Assembly: GCA_002914845.1 (NCBI GenBank)
Contig: JXTC01000002.1
Location: 3,462,846-3,526,845 of the forward strand
Length of the DNA: 64,000 nt
Direction: 5' to 3'
Source: Trema orientale
Taxonomy: Eukaryota; Streptophyta; Magnoliopsida; Rosales; Cannabaceae
Part shown: positions 1 to 10,761 of the stretch, in pieces
How the letters are laid out: every line of letters starts with the position of its first letter
How positions within the stretch are numbered: the first letter of the stretch is position 1
Program-made: the position numbers and the translations under genes
Notes under the pieces: generated by a model
What the model saw: only the letters and a program-made list of their open reading frames with translations
The model's database searches: none
Told to the model about the DNA's origin: nothing

Positions 1-1250
1 GATGAGAACAAAAGAAAGATGCATCGGTGGTGCTGAGATGAGTTATGTTAAGGAAAAGAAGATGGGGAGTATGGGATTTAGGGATCTAAGTTCTTTTAAC
101 CAAGCTCTGTTAGCAAAACAGGCTTGGCGAATTATACAAAATCCCAATGTCCTCATGTCTCGGGTTCTGAAGAACATATATTTACTAACCTGTTAGATGC
201 TTATGTTGGTCGAGCTTCGTCAGCTATGTGGCAAGGAATTATCTGGGGAATGAATGCTCTTAAACAAGGAATTTGTTGAAGAATAGGAAATGGTAACTCG
301 GTGCAAGTTTTCAAAGATCAGTGGCTTCCTTGCCCAAGTCTTTTCAAGCTAATTACAAAACCAAATTGGGAGAATGCCAATATGTTTTCAAGCTAATTAC
401 AAAACCAAATTGGGAGAATGCCAATATGTTTTCAAGGGATCTAATTTCTGACTATGATGCCTGGAAAATGGCAGGTTTTGCTGATTTGGTCCTACATTTA
501 TATCAAACATGTTCTAATCATGATTTTGAGCTTTGGGCTCTCATAGCCTAGTTTGTTTAGCACAACCGTAATGCTTTCATTCATGGAGGTCAGTGTAGAT
601 CTGATATAGAGCTCCTAAAAGATGCTGGTCTTTGGCTCATGGAGTACCAGAGTCTTCCCTCTGTTAAGATGGCAACTCTCCCCGTCAATCTCCTAGTATC
701 GATTCGCGCTGACACTCCCTGCATCTGGAAGATTAAAGCTAAATGTTGATGCTTCTACTGATGGAAGATCGCACTTAATTGGGGTTGGTGCAACGATGCG
801 GGATGACCGCGGCCAGGTGGCGGGTGCTTTATCTAAGAAAAACTATGGCTGCTTTGATCCTTTCCTAGCTGAGTGCTACACGGTTCGTGAAGGCCTTCAG
901 TTTATCTTAGCCCATAATTTCGATAATCTCGATGTTGAAAGTGACTCTTTGAATGCAATTTCTGCAATCAAGCATTTGGAAGAATTTTCAATTGTTTTTT
1001 CCCTTATTATTGATATTTTGAAACTTAGTGCGAGTCTAGGTATTGTTAGTTTTAGCCATATTCTCCATCAGGGAAATGCTATCGCCCGTAATTTAGCTAT
1101 TTTAGCTTTCTGTTCAATTTGTAGTTCTTGTTGACTTTGATGAAACGCCGGTGTATATTGCAAGCCTTGTATTTGGAGATTTATCTCCTTCTGTTTAGTG
1201 GCATAACTAGCTTCGTTTCAAAAAAAAAAAAAAATAGAAAAAGAAAAAAG
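1..1250 (+). mobile_element. LINE (non-LTR retrotransposon), 3' part, broken
   Basis: The first 190 bases translate to the C-terminal part of a plant LINE reverse transcriptase ([19 protein letters not shown], the usual segment before the zinc-binding domain). Around 735-1120 there is an RNase H-like domain: LNVDAST, then GVGATMRDDRGQVAGAL, AECYTVREGLQFIL and VESDSL. This C-terminal RNase H is typical of plant L1-type elements. An A-rich tail (about 1218-1250) ends the element, which fixes the orientation. The reading frame is interrupted several times between 196 and 790, so the copy is dead, and its 5' part lies outside the window. Family assignment is from domain order; the exact clade is unknown. 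Confidence 0.85.
341..428 (+). repeat. 44-bp tandem duplication inside the LINE
   Basis: Two adjacent identical copies of a 44-bp unit beginning TTTTCAAGCTAATTACAAAA, at 341-384 and 385-428. The unit is not a multiple of three, so the duplication shifts the frame of the LINE. It is probably a replication-slippage event after insertion. Confidence 0.9.
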
Positions 1251-2572
1251 GACCCATTGTTACCAAAAGTAGAAGGCATATATCGTTTCTCTACACTTCA
1301 AATATGCCCATCTAGATTTTCTAGTTTTGGAGTTCAGTCACAATTGATGCTTCACAAAAAAGATATTGAGACTAGATGAAACATCATTTTCGGACTTGTA
1401 TTCGAATTTTACACCTCTCTTAGATTTGATGAATGGGTTTTAGAATCCCATACCATGGCTTTTCATGGCTAAGTTTCATATAACATAAATTTTGGTTATT
1501 TAATTATTTGGCAAAAAAATGCGTCCACAATTTTGATAATGTAAGGATGCCCATATTGCTACGTACTACTTTACTTCATATATATTAAGCTACCAAATAT
1601 TCCTACTCCTAGTCACTTTGATGTTTTGTTTTGATCAATGTAGCCGGACCTTTGATCAGAAAAGCAAACAAATCGTGCCCATTCTTTAGATAAGCCAATA
1701 AATCTATCTAGAGAGTTAGAAAAAAAAAAAAATAATAAAGTCAATACAAATCCACCCTTATTTCGAAATGGCGGTAACTAGTGCAAATCCCCATGTAAGG
1801 GAAAAACGCCAATTTTCCGATCTTCCTGAGCAGGCAAATATATTGTTTTAATATGTTTGGTCTCTTCTCTTGTCTTGGGCTCAAAATTTGAACTTTGAAC
1901 CATATAAGACATTCCTTCTGTGTCCATTCCATTTGACATGATTGGTTTATGAAATTATGAAGAATTTTCCTTTGTTTCTACATGAAATGACAAGGACGGC
2001 CTAAAGAAACAGTCCAAAAATAACTTGTATAAATAGATATTAGCCACTTTTGCTTTCTGCCTAGTTAACTATAAGAAAAATAGTGATTACCTTTGTTTTT
2101 TATTCCTAATATCATATATTCCAAGGTCCCAACGGCCACATTAGAATTTCCCCGTTACAATCCCAAATTTAAATCCCTTTATCCGATATCCACCACTCAT
2201 ATAACATCTCTAACGATCGCCACTCTTTTGAATGATATTTTTTTACTGACTACTGCAACATAATAACTTTAATTTATCAAAACAAAAATAAATAAATAAA
2301 ACCAAACTTTTGGCCGACTTTGAAAGAAGACAAAAAAAACGAGCTGTAATTTTTTTATTTTCTTTTTATTTTATTTTTATTTTATTTTATTTTATTTTTT
2401 GTGTTTCAAGAGGTTTGACAAATAAACGTCCAATTAAGAAATATAATATAAATAAAAGAATTTTGTTATGATTAAATGTGTCTTACTAATTAGAATTATC
2501 TATTAGTATAGAGTCTTACAATAAGACTTTTACCAATGGACGACTCTAATTAGTGCATCCGATGAACGATGA
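1251..2572. other. intergenic, no gene seen
   Basis: AT-rich sequence with A and T runs and a TTTTA-type microsatellite near 2350-2400. No open frame here resembles a known protein and no RNA gene was recognised. Confidence 0.6.
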
Positions 2573-2580
2573 TAATATAC

Positions 2581-2853
2581 GTTTTTATTTTTTTATTTTT
2601 TTTAAAAGTAGGGCTTAATTAATAACCTCCACTTATTATAAATTAAAGGAAAATATCTATTACTACCTAATTCTCACCCCACCCTATTAGGGATAATAGG
2701 TTTTCATGCTAGGAAAATACATACTACTACTTAATCCCCAGCCCACTCCATTAGGAATAATAGGTTTTCACACTTACCTCCGATGTGACTCGAACATAGG
2801 ACCGAGATCCCAGATAATGGGTGCTCTTACCACTTGAGCTAACCCACTTCGTC
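2581..2853 (-). mobile_element. tRNA-derived SINE with target-site duplication
   Basis: Read on the minus strand the element starts with a tRNA-like head carrying a Pol III A box (TAGCTCAAGTGGTAAGAGC, plus positions 2823-2841) and a B box (GTTCGAGTCAC, plus 2785-2795). A body and an A-rich tail follow (T-rich on plus, 2581-2602). The octamer TAATATAC flanks both ends (2573-2580 and 2854-2861), as expected for a retroposed target duplication. The body holds a 64-bp direct duplication (units beginning near 2648 and 2712, each with TTAGG-ATAATAGGTTTTCA). SINE identity is from the promoter boxes, tail and duplication; the named family is not known. Confidence 0.8.
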
Positions 2854-2861
2854 TAATATAC

Positions 2862-3880
2862 ATCTCTACTTAAATCTATGTTATTTCATTATCATTATTT
2901 TCCTTTTAAATTTATGAAGTTAGCACATTATTACTTTCTTTCTACTATTTGGCCTCTAAGGAAAGTGGAAACCAGCGTGATTAGCTTGCTGGGACATGAA
3001 CCATATTACCTTTTATTATGTATTTTTTTTGAAAGAGAACACTTTTTAGTCCATCTGTTATAAGCCATATATGACATAGAAAAACTATACATTGCCCCAA
3101 ATCTAGTGTATGATTTGGTTTTTCCTGCATGGACAAGGTGTGGACCAACATGATGCAATTCTCCAAGCTGTCTGATGGCGTGGACGGTCAAAAGGATATA
3201 ACCCCCTTTTGCAAATTACAATACTCCTCGAAATTATTGAAACTTTCTCAAGTACTAGTACTATTTTATACCAAGCTGTAATCTTCTTTCTTGACTAAAA
3301 ACTTTGCAACTTGGCACATATCTATATAATTTATTTTTAATTTCCGTGAGTAAATAAATATCAAAACTAGGGAAGCTAGAAACCCTTGTTGGTCCACAAT
3401 CAACCATGTAATTCACACAACCACTCCCACCAAACCCCCAAACCACCCCCCCCCCCACCCAACAAAAAAAAAAACAAAAAATCTCTTTATAAAAAAGAGA
3501 AAACAACAACATGTAACTCACATGGAGAACCGACAAAGGATTAAAATAGTCTGGATATGGAATCCTAGGGTGGTAGGACTCAGGTGCTCCATATAGTTAT
3601 GCAACAGCTAATGAAGGTCGTTATTATTGGTACAAGAGAAACACATGTCTATTATAAATGTTAAGCATTAGCCAGTTATAACTAACATTTATCACAACAA
3701 CTTATAGACACAATGCTTTATGAAACCAAGAATATCAAAGGAAAAAAAACCTAAATCATAGTCAAGTGAATCAATGATACCAAATAACAATGTCTCAAAA
3801 CTGCCATGTCTTTCAAAAAAAAAAAAAACATAAACAAATAAATAAAAGCAAATTGTATTGATATTTGATCGTAATAATAA
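2862..3880. other. intergenic, no gene seen
   Basis: No convincing coding frame. A C-rich homopolymer run lies near 3448-3460 and A runs near 3465-3480 and 3816-3828. The minus-strand open frame across 3261-3536 depends on these low-complexity tracts and is not believed. Confidence 0.55.
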
Positions 3881-3970
3881 AAAAAAAAGGCTTCTTCGGA
3901 AAAAATAAGAAAGGCTTTTTTCAAGCCTTATTTTGGTTTCTGGAACATAGTAATTATTCTTTTTTAATTG

Positions 3971-4060
3971 GGAGAGAGATGGCTAAGTAGACTAAAGCGT
4001 CGGATTGCTAATCCATTGTACGATTTTTTCGTACTGAGGGTTCAAATCGCTCTCCTTCTG
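3971..4060 (+). pseudogene. trnS-GCU: decayed plastid tRNA-Ser(GCU) copy (NUPT)
   Basis: The segment follows the plastid trnS-GCU sequence from the acceptor stem through GATGGCTAAGTAGACTAAAG, the anticodon arm with GCTAA (anticodon GCU), a long variable arm built on GTACGATTTTTTCGTAC, and the T arm GAGGGTTCAAATCGCTC. Two extra bases near the 5' end, mismatches in the T stem and a changed 3' acceptor strand make it unlikely to fold into a working tRNA. The flanks (roughly 3890-4110) may also be plastid-derived, which would make this a nuclear insertion of plastid DNA rather than a nuclear tRNA gene. The call rests on remembered plastid sequence; an alignment would settle its extent. Confidence 0.75.
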
Positions 4061-4213
4061 TTTCCGTCGATAACTTTGTATAAATCCTTTGGGAATTTTT
4101 CGCGAATTCCTTTATTTTAAGTTAAATTATATAGTTAAGTTATATATAGTCAAAAATGTGAAATAATGAAAGTCCTACTAAGAACATTTAAAATCAAGCA
4201 AGAAAAACAAAAA

Positions 4214-4582
4214 CTTGGATTCACTTTCGTTTTCTGTTTTTTGTATTTTTTAACAGAAAAATAGAAATATTTTTTGAAGTTTGTTTGGCAACCTTGTTTT
4301 TATTTTTTGTTTCTAAAAATTGTTACTAAATATTTTTAAAAAAGTGGTAACAAAAAATTTATAAGATTTTTTTCTAAACAAATTTAAAAAACAAAGGAGC
4401 ATACAAATATTTGTACAAAAAATTTACTCTTTATTGTTTTTAGAAATAAGTAATGAAATAAACTTTACCAAATATGTTTCTTGTTTATAAAAACTTAAAA
4501 CCAAAAACAAAATTTTTACTTTTATTTTTAATTCATTTTTACAAAAAAAAAACTAAAAAAACTGAAAGTGAATCCGAACAAG
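4214..4582. mobile_element. foldback (MITE-like) element
   Basis: The ends are inverted: GGATTCACTTTC near 4217 and its reverse complement GAAAGTGAATCC near 4564-4575. The next 100 or so bases on each side also pair imperfectly (TTTGGCAACC...TTTCTAAAAA against the complement of TTTTTAGAAATAA...CCAAA). There is no coding sequence. A clear target duplication was not found, so superfamily is open. Confidence 0.5.
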
Positions 4583-4739
4583 CCCAAAATCTTCTTTATT
4601 TTTTATTCTTCACATCTAGGATTACGGTGCAGATAACTCATTTTATCCTAATTTTAGTTTTTTGTGAAAATTAGGACTTGTATGACGTTTTTAGAAAAAA
4701 AAAAATGAAGTGGTGGGATGTGTTTTTTTAAAACTAGTA

Positions 4740-4962
4740 CAATTTTTGTTAGAAAAATATTATTTTTTTAAAAATATTTAGAAAAATACCCTTTTTAAAA
4801 TAACAACTAATAACCGGTAGCTAGTTTCTGAACAATGGTAATGTATTTATAGTTGGTAATTGATAATCGGTAATCAATTTTTAGAAACTAATAATCATTT
4901 TAAAAATAATTTTTTTATATAATTTTTTTTTTCAAAAAATGATATTTTTCTAATAAAAATCG
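4740..4962. mobile_element. short inverted-repeat element
   Basis: Arms of about 29 bp (4740-4769 and 4934-4962), each around the core TTAGAAAAATAT, are reverse complements with only a few mismatches and enclose about 160 bp. The centre has two related stretches containing CGGTA. It is probably a small non-autonomous DNA transposon; no target duplication was identified. Confidence 0.4.
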
Positions 4963-5694
4963 CATGAAAAATGAAAAAAAAAAAGATTTTCGTATTTTTG
5001 TAATTTTTTTGGATTTTTATAATTCTTTTGAATTTTTATAGGTAGAAGTGTTATTGGGTTTTTATAATTCTTTTGGGTTTTTATAAGTAAAGTGTTAGAA
5101 GCCCTAGTTTTTATTTTTTTCCCTCTTAAACTCCATAGTAGCCAAATGGTACGTAGAAATAGTAATCATGTCTTTGGTTGGTGTCTGTCTGATATCAAGT
5201 TAAAGTATATAATTAGTAATGGCATCGATATGGGCTTTTTCTTTTTTCCATTTTTTCAAAAGAAAACAAAAAAAGAAAGTAAATTTTCTCAGTACGAATT
5301 GGTAATTTTCATTTTTTTTTTTCCTGCTCAAGGTACGTATTGGTAAATTTGAATACTACTGCAAAGATGCAATCTTTACAGTCTAGTATAGATATAGTAA
5401 TAGTACAACAGTAGACCAATAACGAGGGGCAGAAGTGTCACAAAATTTAAAAAGGTCAATTAATTGCCTTACGTATCCAACTATCCAAACTGCGAGGGTC
5501 ATGAATCCCTGTGCTTTCCCAGACTGACCAAATATACCTCTCAAATCCCCATATTGACCTCTACCATCATAACTATTTGCATTAACATCCTCCCCCCAAA
5601 AAAAAAAAAAAACCTCGGGACACCCGAGAACCCGACCGGAGCTCCATGAACTCCGGCCACTGATTTAGACCCACATTATATACATTGTCACTCT
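4963..5694. other. 3' flank of the MGCC gene, no gene seen
   Basis: AT-rich DNA with short direct repeats of TTTTTATAATTCTTTTG near 5015-5085. The open frame at 5092-5346 is phenylalanine and lysine rich low complexity and is not called. Confidence 0.5.
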
Positions 5695-6618
5695 TCATAG
5701 AAAAATAAAGCATTCCAAGGAAACTAAAGGGTTCTCAAGCGACTCATCAGTAGTGCTCGTTGGGGGCCACTTACCTTCCAATCCCAGATCTTCTGTTACT
5801 CTCCGGTTCGACCCGTCAATCGGGCCCGACGCGGCCCGACCCGGAGATTTAGCCGATCTCCTGGCAGACGGGCTTCGGCCCACCGCGCCGGATCTAGTAG
5901 CAGGGGACCTCGACCTCCGAGCAGAGCCCTCGCCCGAGTCCCGCCGCTGCGGCTGGAGGTGCTCCGTCGTCCTCAGCCCACGCCGGGCCATCATCGCCTG
6001 ACCCGGTTCTCTGCCCTGCACCAGCCTGACCGATCCAACTCCGTTTCCGTTTCTCCGACCCGGTGACTGGTTCGATCTCCGGGTCGGGGACATCCCGACG
6101 GTTCTCTCTCTCTTCGCGGCCCCCAAATCCCCGGAGTAAGATCTGTTCCTCGTACCCTTCATGGGCGACCTGTAATTTACCCTTAGCCCGACCTCTTCGT
6201 CGTCGTCTCGGGTGATCGTCGTCGCCGCCGAGACGCTCTCGCTCAGGCTGCAAATCTCGGATACCTCAGAGATCTCCTCCGCCGCAGCGGTGCTGGGGTT
6301 GAACGGCGCCGTCTTCTCGATCTTCTCGTCGTGTAGCTTGATAATGGGGAGGAGTACTGGTCTGGGCTTCGGGATTTTGCTCTCTTCGTCCTTGGTTTCC
6401 TCTTCCAACTTCGGAATTGGGCTTGTTTTGGGCCTGGCGGTTTCGGAGAGCACTTCCTTGACGGTCTCTTCCTCCGCCGACGGCGGCGGCGCTCTGCTAT
6501 CCCCGGCCACGGATCTCGATCCGGGAGCCAGAGAACTACCCGCCAAAGTGGAATGCTGGTGGTTTTGAGGGCCTGGAGCTGAGAACTTGGTCTTCCCCGT
6601 GCTTGCACAGCAACCCAT
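5695..6618 (-). CDS. MGCC-type acylated, Ser/Arg/Pro-rich protein (307 aa)
   Basis: This is an intact single-exon frame, much richer in GC than its surroundings, as plant genes often are. The start MGCCAS puts Gly2 in position for N-myristoylation and Cys3/Cys4 for palmitoylation, so the protein is probably anchored to the plasma membrane; the same motif argues for this ATG. Residues about 40-130 are acidic and Pro/Glu/Lys rich and include EEISEVSEICSLSESVS. Residues about 150-280 are very basic with repeated SP motifs (RSPMK, MSPTRR, QSPGRR, RSRSPATR, GRSPSARR, KSPGR), which look like proline-directed phosphosites. The conserved-looking tail is ENPLVSLECFIFL. Database entries of this type are often labelled serine/arginine repetitive matrix protein-like, which reflects composition rather than a splicing role. 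There is no enzyme domain and function is unknown. Shadow frames on both strands come from its GC-rich codons. Confidence 0.85.
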   Translation of the reverse strand: MGCCASTGKTKFSAPGPQNHQHSTLAGSSLAPGSRSVAGDSRAPPPSAEEETVKEVLSETARPKTSPIPKLEEETKDEESKIPKPRPVLLPIIKLHDEKIEKTAPFNPSTAAAEEISEVSEICSLSESVSAATTITRDDDEEVGLRVNYRSPMKGTRNRSYSGDLGAAKRERTVGMSPTRRSNQSPGRRNGNGVGSVRLVQGREPGQAMMARRGLRTTEHLQPQRRDSGEGSARRSRSPATRSGAVGRSPSARRSAKSPGRAASGPIDGSNRRVTEDLGLEGKWPPTSTTDESLENPLVSLECFIFL

Positions 6619-6850
6619 TTGAGCTTACTCTTGTTTGTTTTTTTTTTTTCCTTTTTTCCTATTTTTGGGAGTCCAATTCAAAAGGGCATTGCGTGATGAC
6701 AAGACGCCGTCGTTTTCCGGCGACGGAGTAGAGACTGAAGTGAGCTCTGGGTGGGTGGTTTAAGTAAAGGAGGAGTGAATTCATTGAAGTAGTAGAGTGG
6801 TGGGGATTTAAAAGAGGAAATTTTGGAGTCTTAAGTCAACGAAGTGCATT
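6619..6850 (-). promoter_or_regulatory. probable promoter and 5' UTR of the MGCC gene
   Basis: Upstream of the minus-strand ATG the leader is pyrimidine-rich. A TATA-like TTTTAAAT occurs on the minus strand at about 6806-6813, roughly 190 nt before the start codon. A TGACG-type element lies near 6696. These are weak motif matches only. Confidence 0.3.
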
Positions 6851-7811
6851 TATTGTAAATATGTGTTATATTATCACAGGTCGTTCACACTCACACAGGT
6901 CACCGCTAGTACTAGTACTCCTACTATAGTAGAACTTTACAAGACAGATAATAAAAGGTTTATTTATTTATTTATTTTTCTGAAACAGATAATCTAAAGC
7001 TTAGGTCCTTAAACTATGTATTAATCAAAGAATTTACGTTATAAATTACTTATTTTAATTTAAATGCATAAAATAGACCACAATAATTTTGTTGGTGCAG
7101 CTTTAAGACCCTCCCTAAGACTAGACTATATATATTTTCAATATTTTGCAGTGTTCTAATATTATACGGTCATTTATAATAATTGGTCTCGTGATCTGTG
7201 CTCATCATGTCTCACAGGGATTTATTAAGGAGCAGCTCATGTCATCATTGGGGGCACGTAAAATTTTCCTCCACACCCGCCGGATACATGTGAACGACAT
7301 GTGTGGAGTCCAATCAGTGTGGAGCAACGGACATAGTCCGCACACTTCACACTTAAAAACTATTTGTTGATCCACAACAATTGCCCATGGAAGTATTTCC
7401 CTTTATCCAAATGCGAAATTCGCTTAGACCCTTTTGACCCTTCCCCTCTAACATATGTCCTAGTGCTGCTAAATCTATCGTATTAGTGACCACTATTTTT
7501 TATTTTATTTTATTTTATTTTTTTGCTGAAGAGTGACCACTAATTATAGATTTATAACTAATAACTACATAGTTTTTTTTAGAGGATTATTGTTTTTTTT
7601 TTAACACTATTTTAAAACTTATGGTGAAAAATAAGATAACTTTTAAGTATTTACAAAATAGACCTTTCTTTAAATGAAAAATAGATAATCTAAAATTTTC
7701 TCCTCTTCATCACCACCGTCCAATAAAAACTTGACCATTGCCAAAATACAATAAAAAAGAAGAAAAACAATTATCCAAGCTCAACTATGTTTAACTATGG
7801 TTTTTTAAGTA
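6851..7811. other. intergenic, no gene seen
   Basis: AT-rich DNA with TTTAT and TTTTA microsatellites near 6960 and 7500. A GC-richer patch near 7245-7350 holds two copies of the palindrome ACATGT, but no gene was recognised. Confidence 0.5.
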
Positions 7812-8150
7812 GTGTGAATTGCAAAAAGAAAAATACTATGAAGTTTAAGTATTCTTTAATTTAAATCTTAAAATTTAGACTCTGCAAAATAATATGAGAT
7901 GAATTTCTGAAAAATTAATACCACGGACTAATTTTTTGACTAATTTTAATAATGAAAAAATAATAACGTCCTCTATTAAAACGGGATTAATCCTTATTAT
8001 TCTCTTTAATTTTGATGATATTATTGTCTTTTATCGATTAAAATTATCCAAAAAGTCAACTCAGCTATTAAATTTCAAAAATTCTTAATTTCAGGGTATT
8101 ATTTTATAAAGTTTAAAATTTCAGAATGTCATTATTTTTACAATTTACCC
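7812..8150. mobile_element. Mutator-like foldback MITE
   Basis: The terminus GTGTGAATTGCAAAAA (7812) and the reverse complement of the right end, GGGTAAATTGTAAAAA (8150), begin long imperfect inverted arms that continue for about 150 bp each. The sequence is non-coding. The 9-bp flanks (7803-7811 and 8151-8159) agree at only 6 of 9 positions, so an old target duplication is possible but not proven. The terminus resembles that of the MULE at 24885. Confidence 0.5.
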
Positions 8151-8871
8151 ATTTGAATATATAAACCACGAAAAAAATAGACAGATATAAGTTATGCGAC
8201 TCGAAAAAACCAAATGCGATTCCACCAAGCAACAATGTGGAGGAACTCGGGGTTTTTGTGAATGATAATTTTTGGAGTAGTCAATTTAAACCATGGGTAA
8301 TAGAGTACACATGAGACGAGAGAGGTGCTGCGTGCAAACAACGATGATGATGTGTTGGAGGGCTTGAAACACATAATCTGGCGACTATTGGAGACGCCAT
8401 TTACTGGGCTTTGTAGTGTCGCCGATCATGACGGAAAATTACGCTAACATGGTGGAGCAAGCCAGCATGGCTACAAGTAGTGACTACATGGAATTCCGAA
8501 GTTTTTTTTGTTCATTTTGTATTTTTTTTCTTTTTGATTATTAATTGTAGTGTTTTAAATAAATTTAGATATATGACATCACATTATCTATACACTACTT
8601 CTGATAAGATTATTAAAAATTGAAATAGGGCTAGCTATCTCCAATAAGAAATTAGTTGCGATGAAAATTCCTCTAATAATTAACATTTTTCTAGAAGTTA
8701 ATAGTCAATGGACGCAATTAAGTTTTTCTCATGATTGAGTTGGCATTATATAATATGATCAAATGAGTGGGTTCCTTAGTCAGAAGGGAACAGAGTTTGG
8801 CGTATATATATAGCCTATATCATGCAGGAGATGAAACTCAATTAAGGTGAGTGAGAGGAGGATTCAATATA
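8151..8871. other. intergenic, no gene seen
   Basis: No coding frame with recognisable similarity. The minus-strand frame at 8192-8374 has no detectable family. Confidence 0.5.
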
Positions 8872-9197
8872 TGGGATACTATCACTTTTATACGTTGAAT
8901 TTTAATACTTTGTTCAATTTATATCTTGTGTTTTTGTTATTATCAATACTGACTTTAGATTTAAAATATGTTACAAATTTATATTTTGATAATTTACTAA
9001 GATAATTTAATAAATTTATTCTCGGATCAGTTTTTATACAGTTCATTTTTAATTAACTACTCTAAATTGGTGTTAGGATATAAATTTGTAATAAATTTTA
9101 AATCTAAAAATTAATATTGATAATAAACAAAATATAAATTATAATTTGAACAAAATGTCAAAATATAAAATATAAAATATAAAAATTATAATATCCC
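8872..9197. mobile_element. non-autonomous Mutator-type foldback element, copy 1
   Basis: Long inverted arms of about 110 bp start with GGGATACTATCACTTTTATA on the left and GGGATATTATAATTTTTATA on the right (read inward from the minus strand). Both arms share ATTATCAATA, GATTTAAAAT and ACAAATTTATAT. Flanking 9-mers TTCAATATA (8863-8871) and TCCAATATA (9198-9206) differ at one position, fitting the 9-bp duplication typical of Mutator. A second member of the same family lies at 36208-36564. Confidence 0.7.
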
Positions 9198-9206
9198 TCC
9201 AATATA

Positions 9207-10312
9207 AAATAATATTATAGATAATACGTTTTTTTTTTTTTGGGGGGAGGTGAGAGGGGGGCTAGAATGCAGATAATATTTATTTATAATATAAAAGCTC
9301 CAGTCCCTAGTCCTCACCCATTTTTATGGTAGATTCTGAGTAATATAAAAGGTGGATCCCGCATCATGGTACGTCTAGTGGTCTATGATTGTTTTCTCGC
9401 TTGTTCATCAACTGCACAGTGTAGTAAATATTACATGCAGTATGGACATTAAAGCATGGAAGAGTAAAAAAGTGGTCGCTACTCTCTATGCAATTCATCA
9501 TATGTGTGAAATTAATGGGACTAAACGACTAGAAAATCCAAATTATAAAGCTAGAAAAAAACTGAGAAAAAAAAAAAGAAAAAGAAATCTGGCACATTCT
9601 GAAGCAAATAAAAATATTGCAGAAACGTATAAATGAATAAATGAAACTATGTGGAGATATTAAAGAATTTTTTTTTTTTTTAATTTTTCACTTGTGCAAG
9701 TGGGAAGGAGAAGAAGAAGATGCTATATTTAATGGCATGGCATAATGTAATTCATTTATCAGAAATGATGTAAGGTAGCATTCAACTCAGTCATCTGCCT
9801 TAAAATCTTAAGTTATAGAGATAAACTTAAAAAATCATATCAACCTTTTGATACCCATCCCACTACAAGTGGTGTCATACTTGTAGAGTCCTATTAGCCT
9901 GCATTTGTGCCTATATAAGGGTTTGTAATAATAATAAAAACTATATAGATACACACATATTTTTTTTCTTTCTCTTCCTCTCAACGAAGTTCCTTAATTT
10001 TCTTTGTCTAGTATATTTACTCTATTAAAGGTCATAATTCCCTTTTTCCAACAGCTTATCCCATCATTCTGTTAAAATAATTCCCATAAGCCTCGTCAGT
10101 TTGTTTTTATTCCCATATTAATCCCTCGATTCCATATATAATTATATAATTATTATATGTAAACTGATTCCTAACTATAGAACTATTACTTACACGTATA
10201 TATATCTATTACATTACTATTAGATTATATGAATTATTAGTATTAAAACTATTCATATTACCATTTGGAGTCCACTATCATTCTTTCACTGAGACCACTA
10301 TCTCAATTTTAT
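9207..10312. other. intergenic, no gene seen
   Basis: Contains a T/G homopolymer patch near 9230-9260 and A-rich tracts near 9560-9590. The plus frame at 9385-9636 ends in lysine-rich low complexity and is not called a gene. Confidence 0.5.
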
Positions 10313-10440
10313 CAGTGTATATATACATACATACATATCTTATTTCATATACGTATATCCATTTCATCAATGTATATATATATATACATACATATATATC
10401 TTATTTTATATACGTACATATATCCGTGCATTTCTATAAA
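10313..10440. repeat. tandem duplication of an AT-rich unit of about 62 bp
   Basis: Two adjacent units, each running from a GTGTATATA/ATGTATATA start through TACATACATA and ATCTTATTT to ATATACGTA and ATATCC, followed by more AT-rich sequence. The tyrosine/isoleucine-rich open frame across it is an artefact of the repeat. Confidence 0.6.
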
Positions 10441-10761
10441 ATAAGAACAATATATCATATATTATTATTTACTTATTATTATATCATTATTATTATTATA
10501 GATTTTAGAATACTAAGTTACTCACAGTACTATTTTCTATTACTCTAAATATTTCTGCAGGGTGCTAACAAACTCTATATTGTGCTAACATAACTATTAA
10601 CATTTAAATTCTGCAATTCAAATACTTGCAGACCCGTGGGGTTGAGTTGTTTTAGTACGTTGAATTGCGTAATGCGACCGCACTATTTACAACCTCCCAC
10701 GTTATTTTTAGTACTTTAAATTCCCGCAGATCTGTGAGGCTAAGTTGTTTATTAAGATGAG

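Noticed and set aside
3971-4060. A functional nuclear tRNA-Ser gene
   Set aside because: The sequence is plastid-type, has unpaired acceptor and T-stem positions and two extra bases near the 5' end.
5753-6608. Long open frames in other phases over the MGCC gene on both strands
   Set aside because: They follow from its high GC content. Only the MGCC frame has a sensible start, domain layout and recognisable tail.
7260-7360. Short palindromes (ACATGT twice) as a regulatory site
   Set aside because: They are too short and there is no gene in a suitable position.
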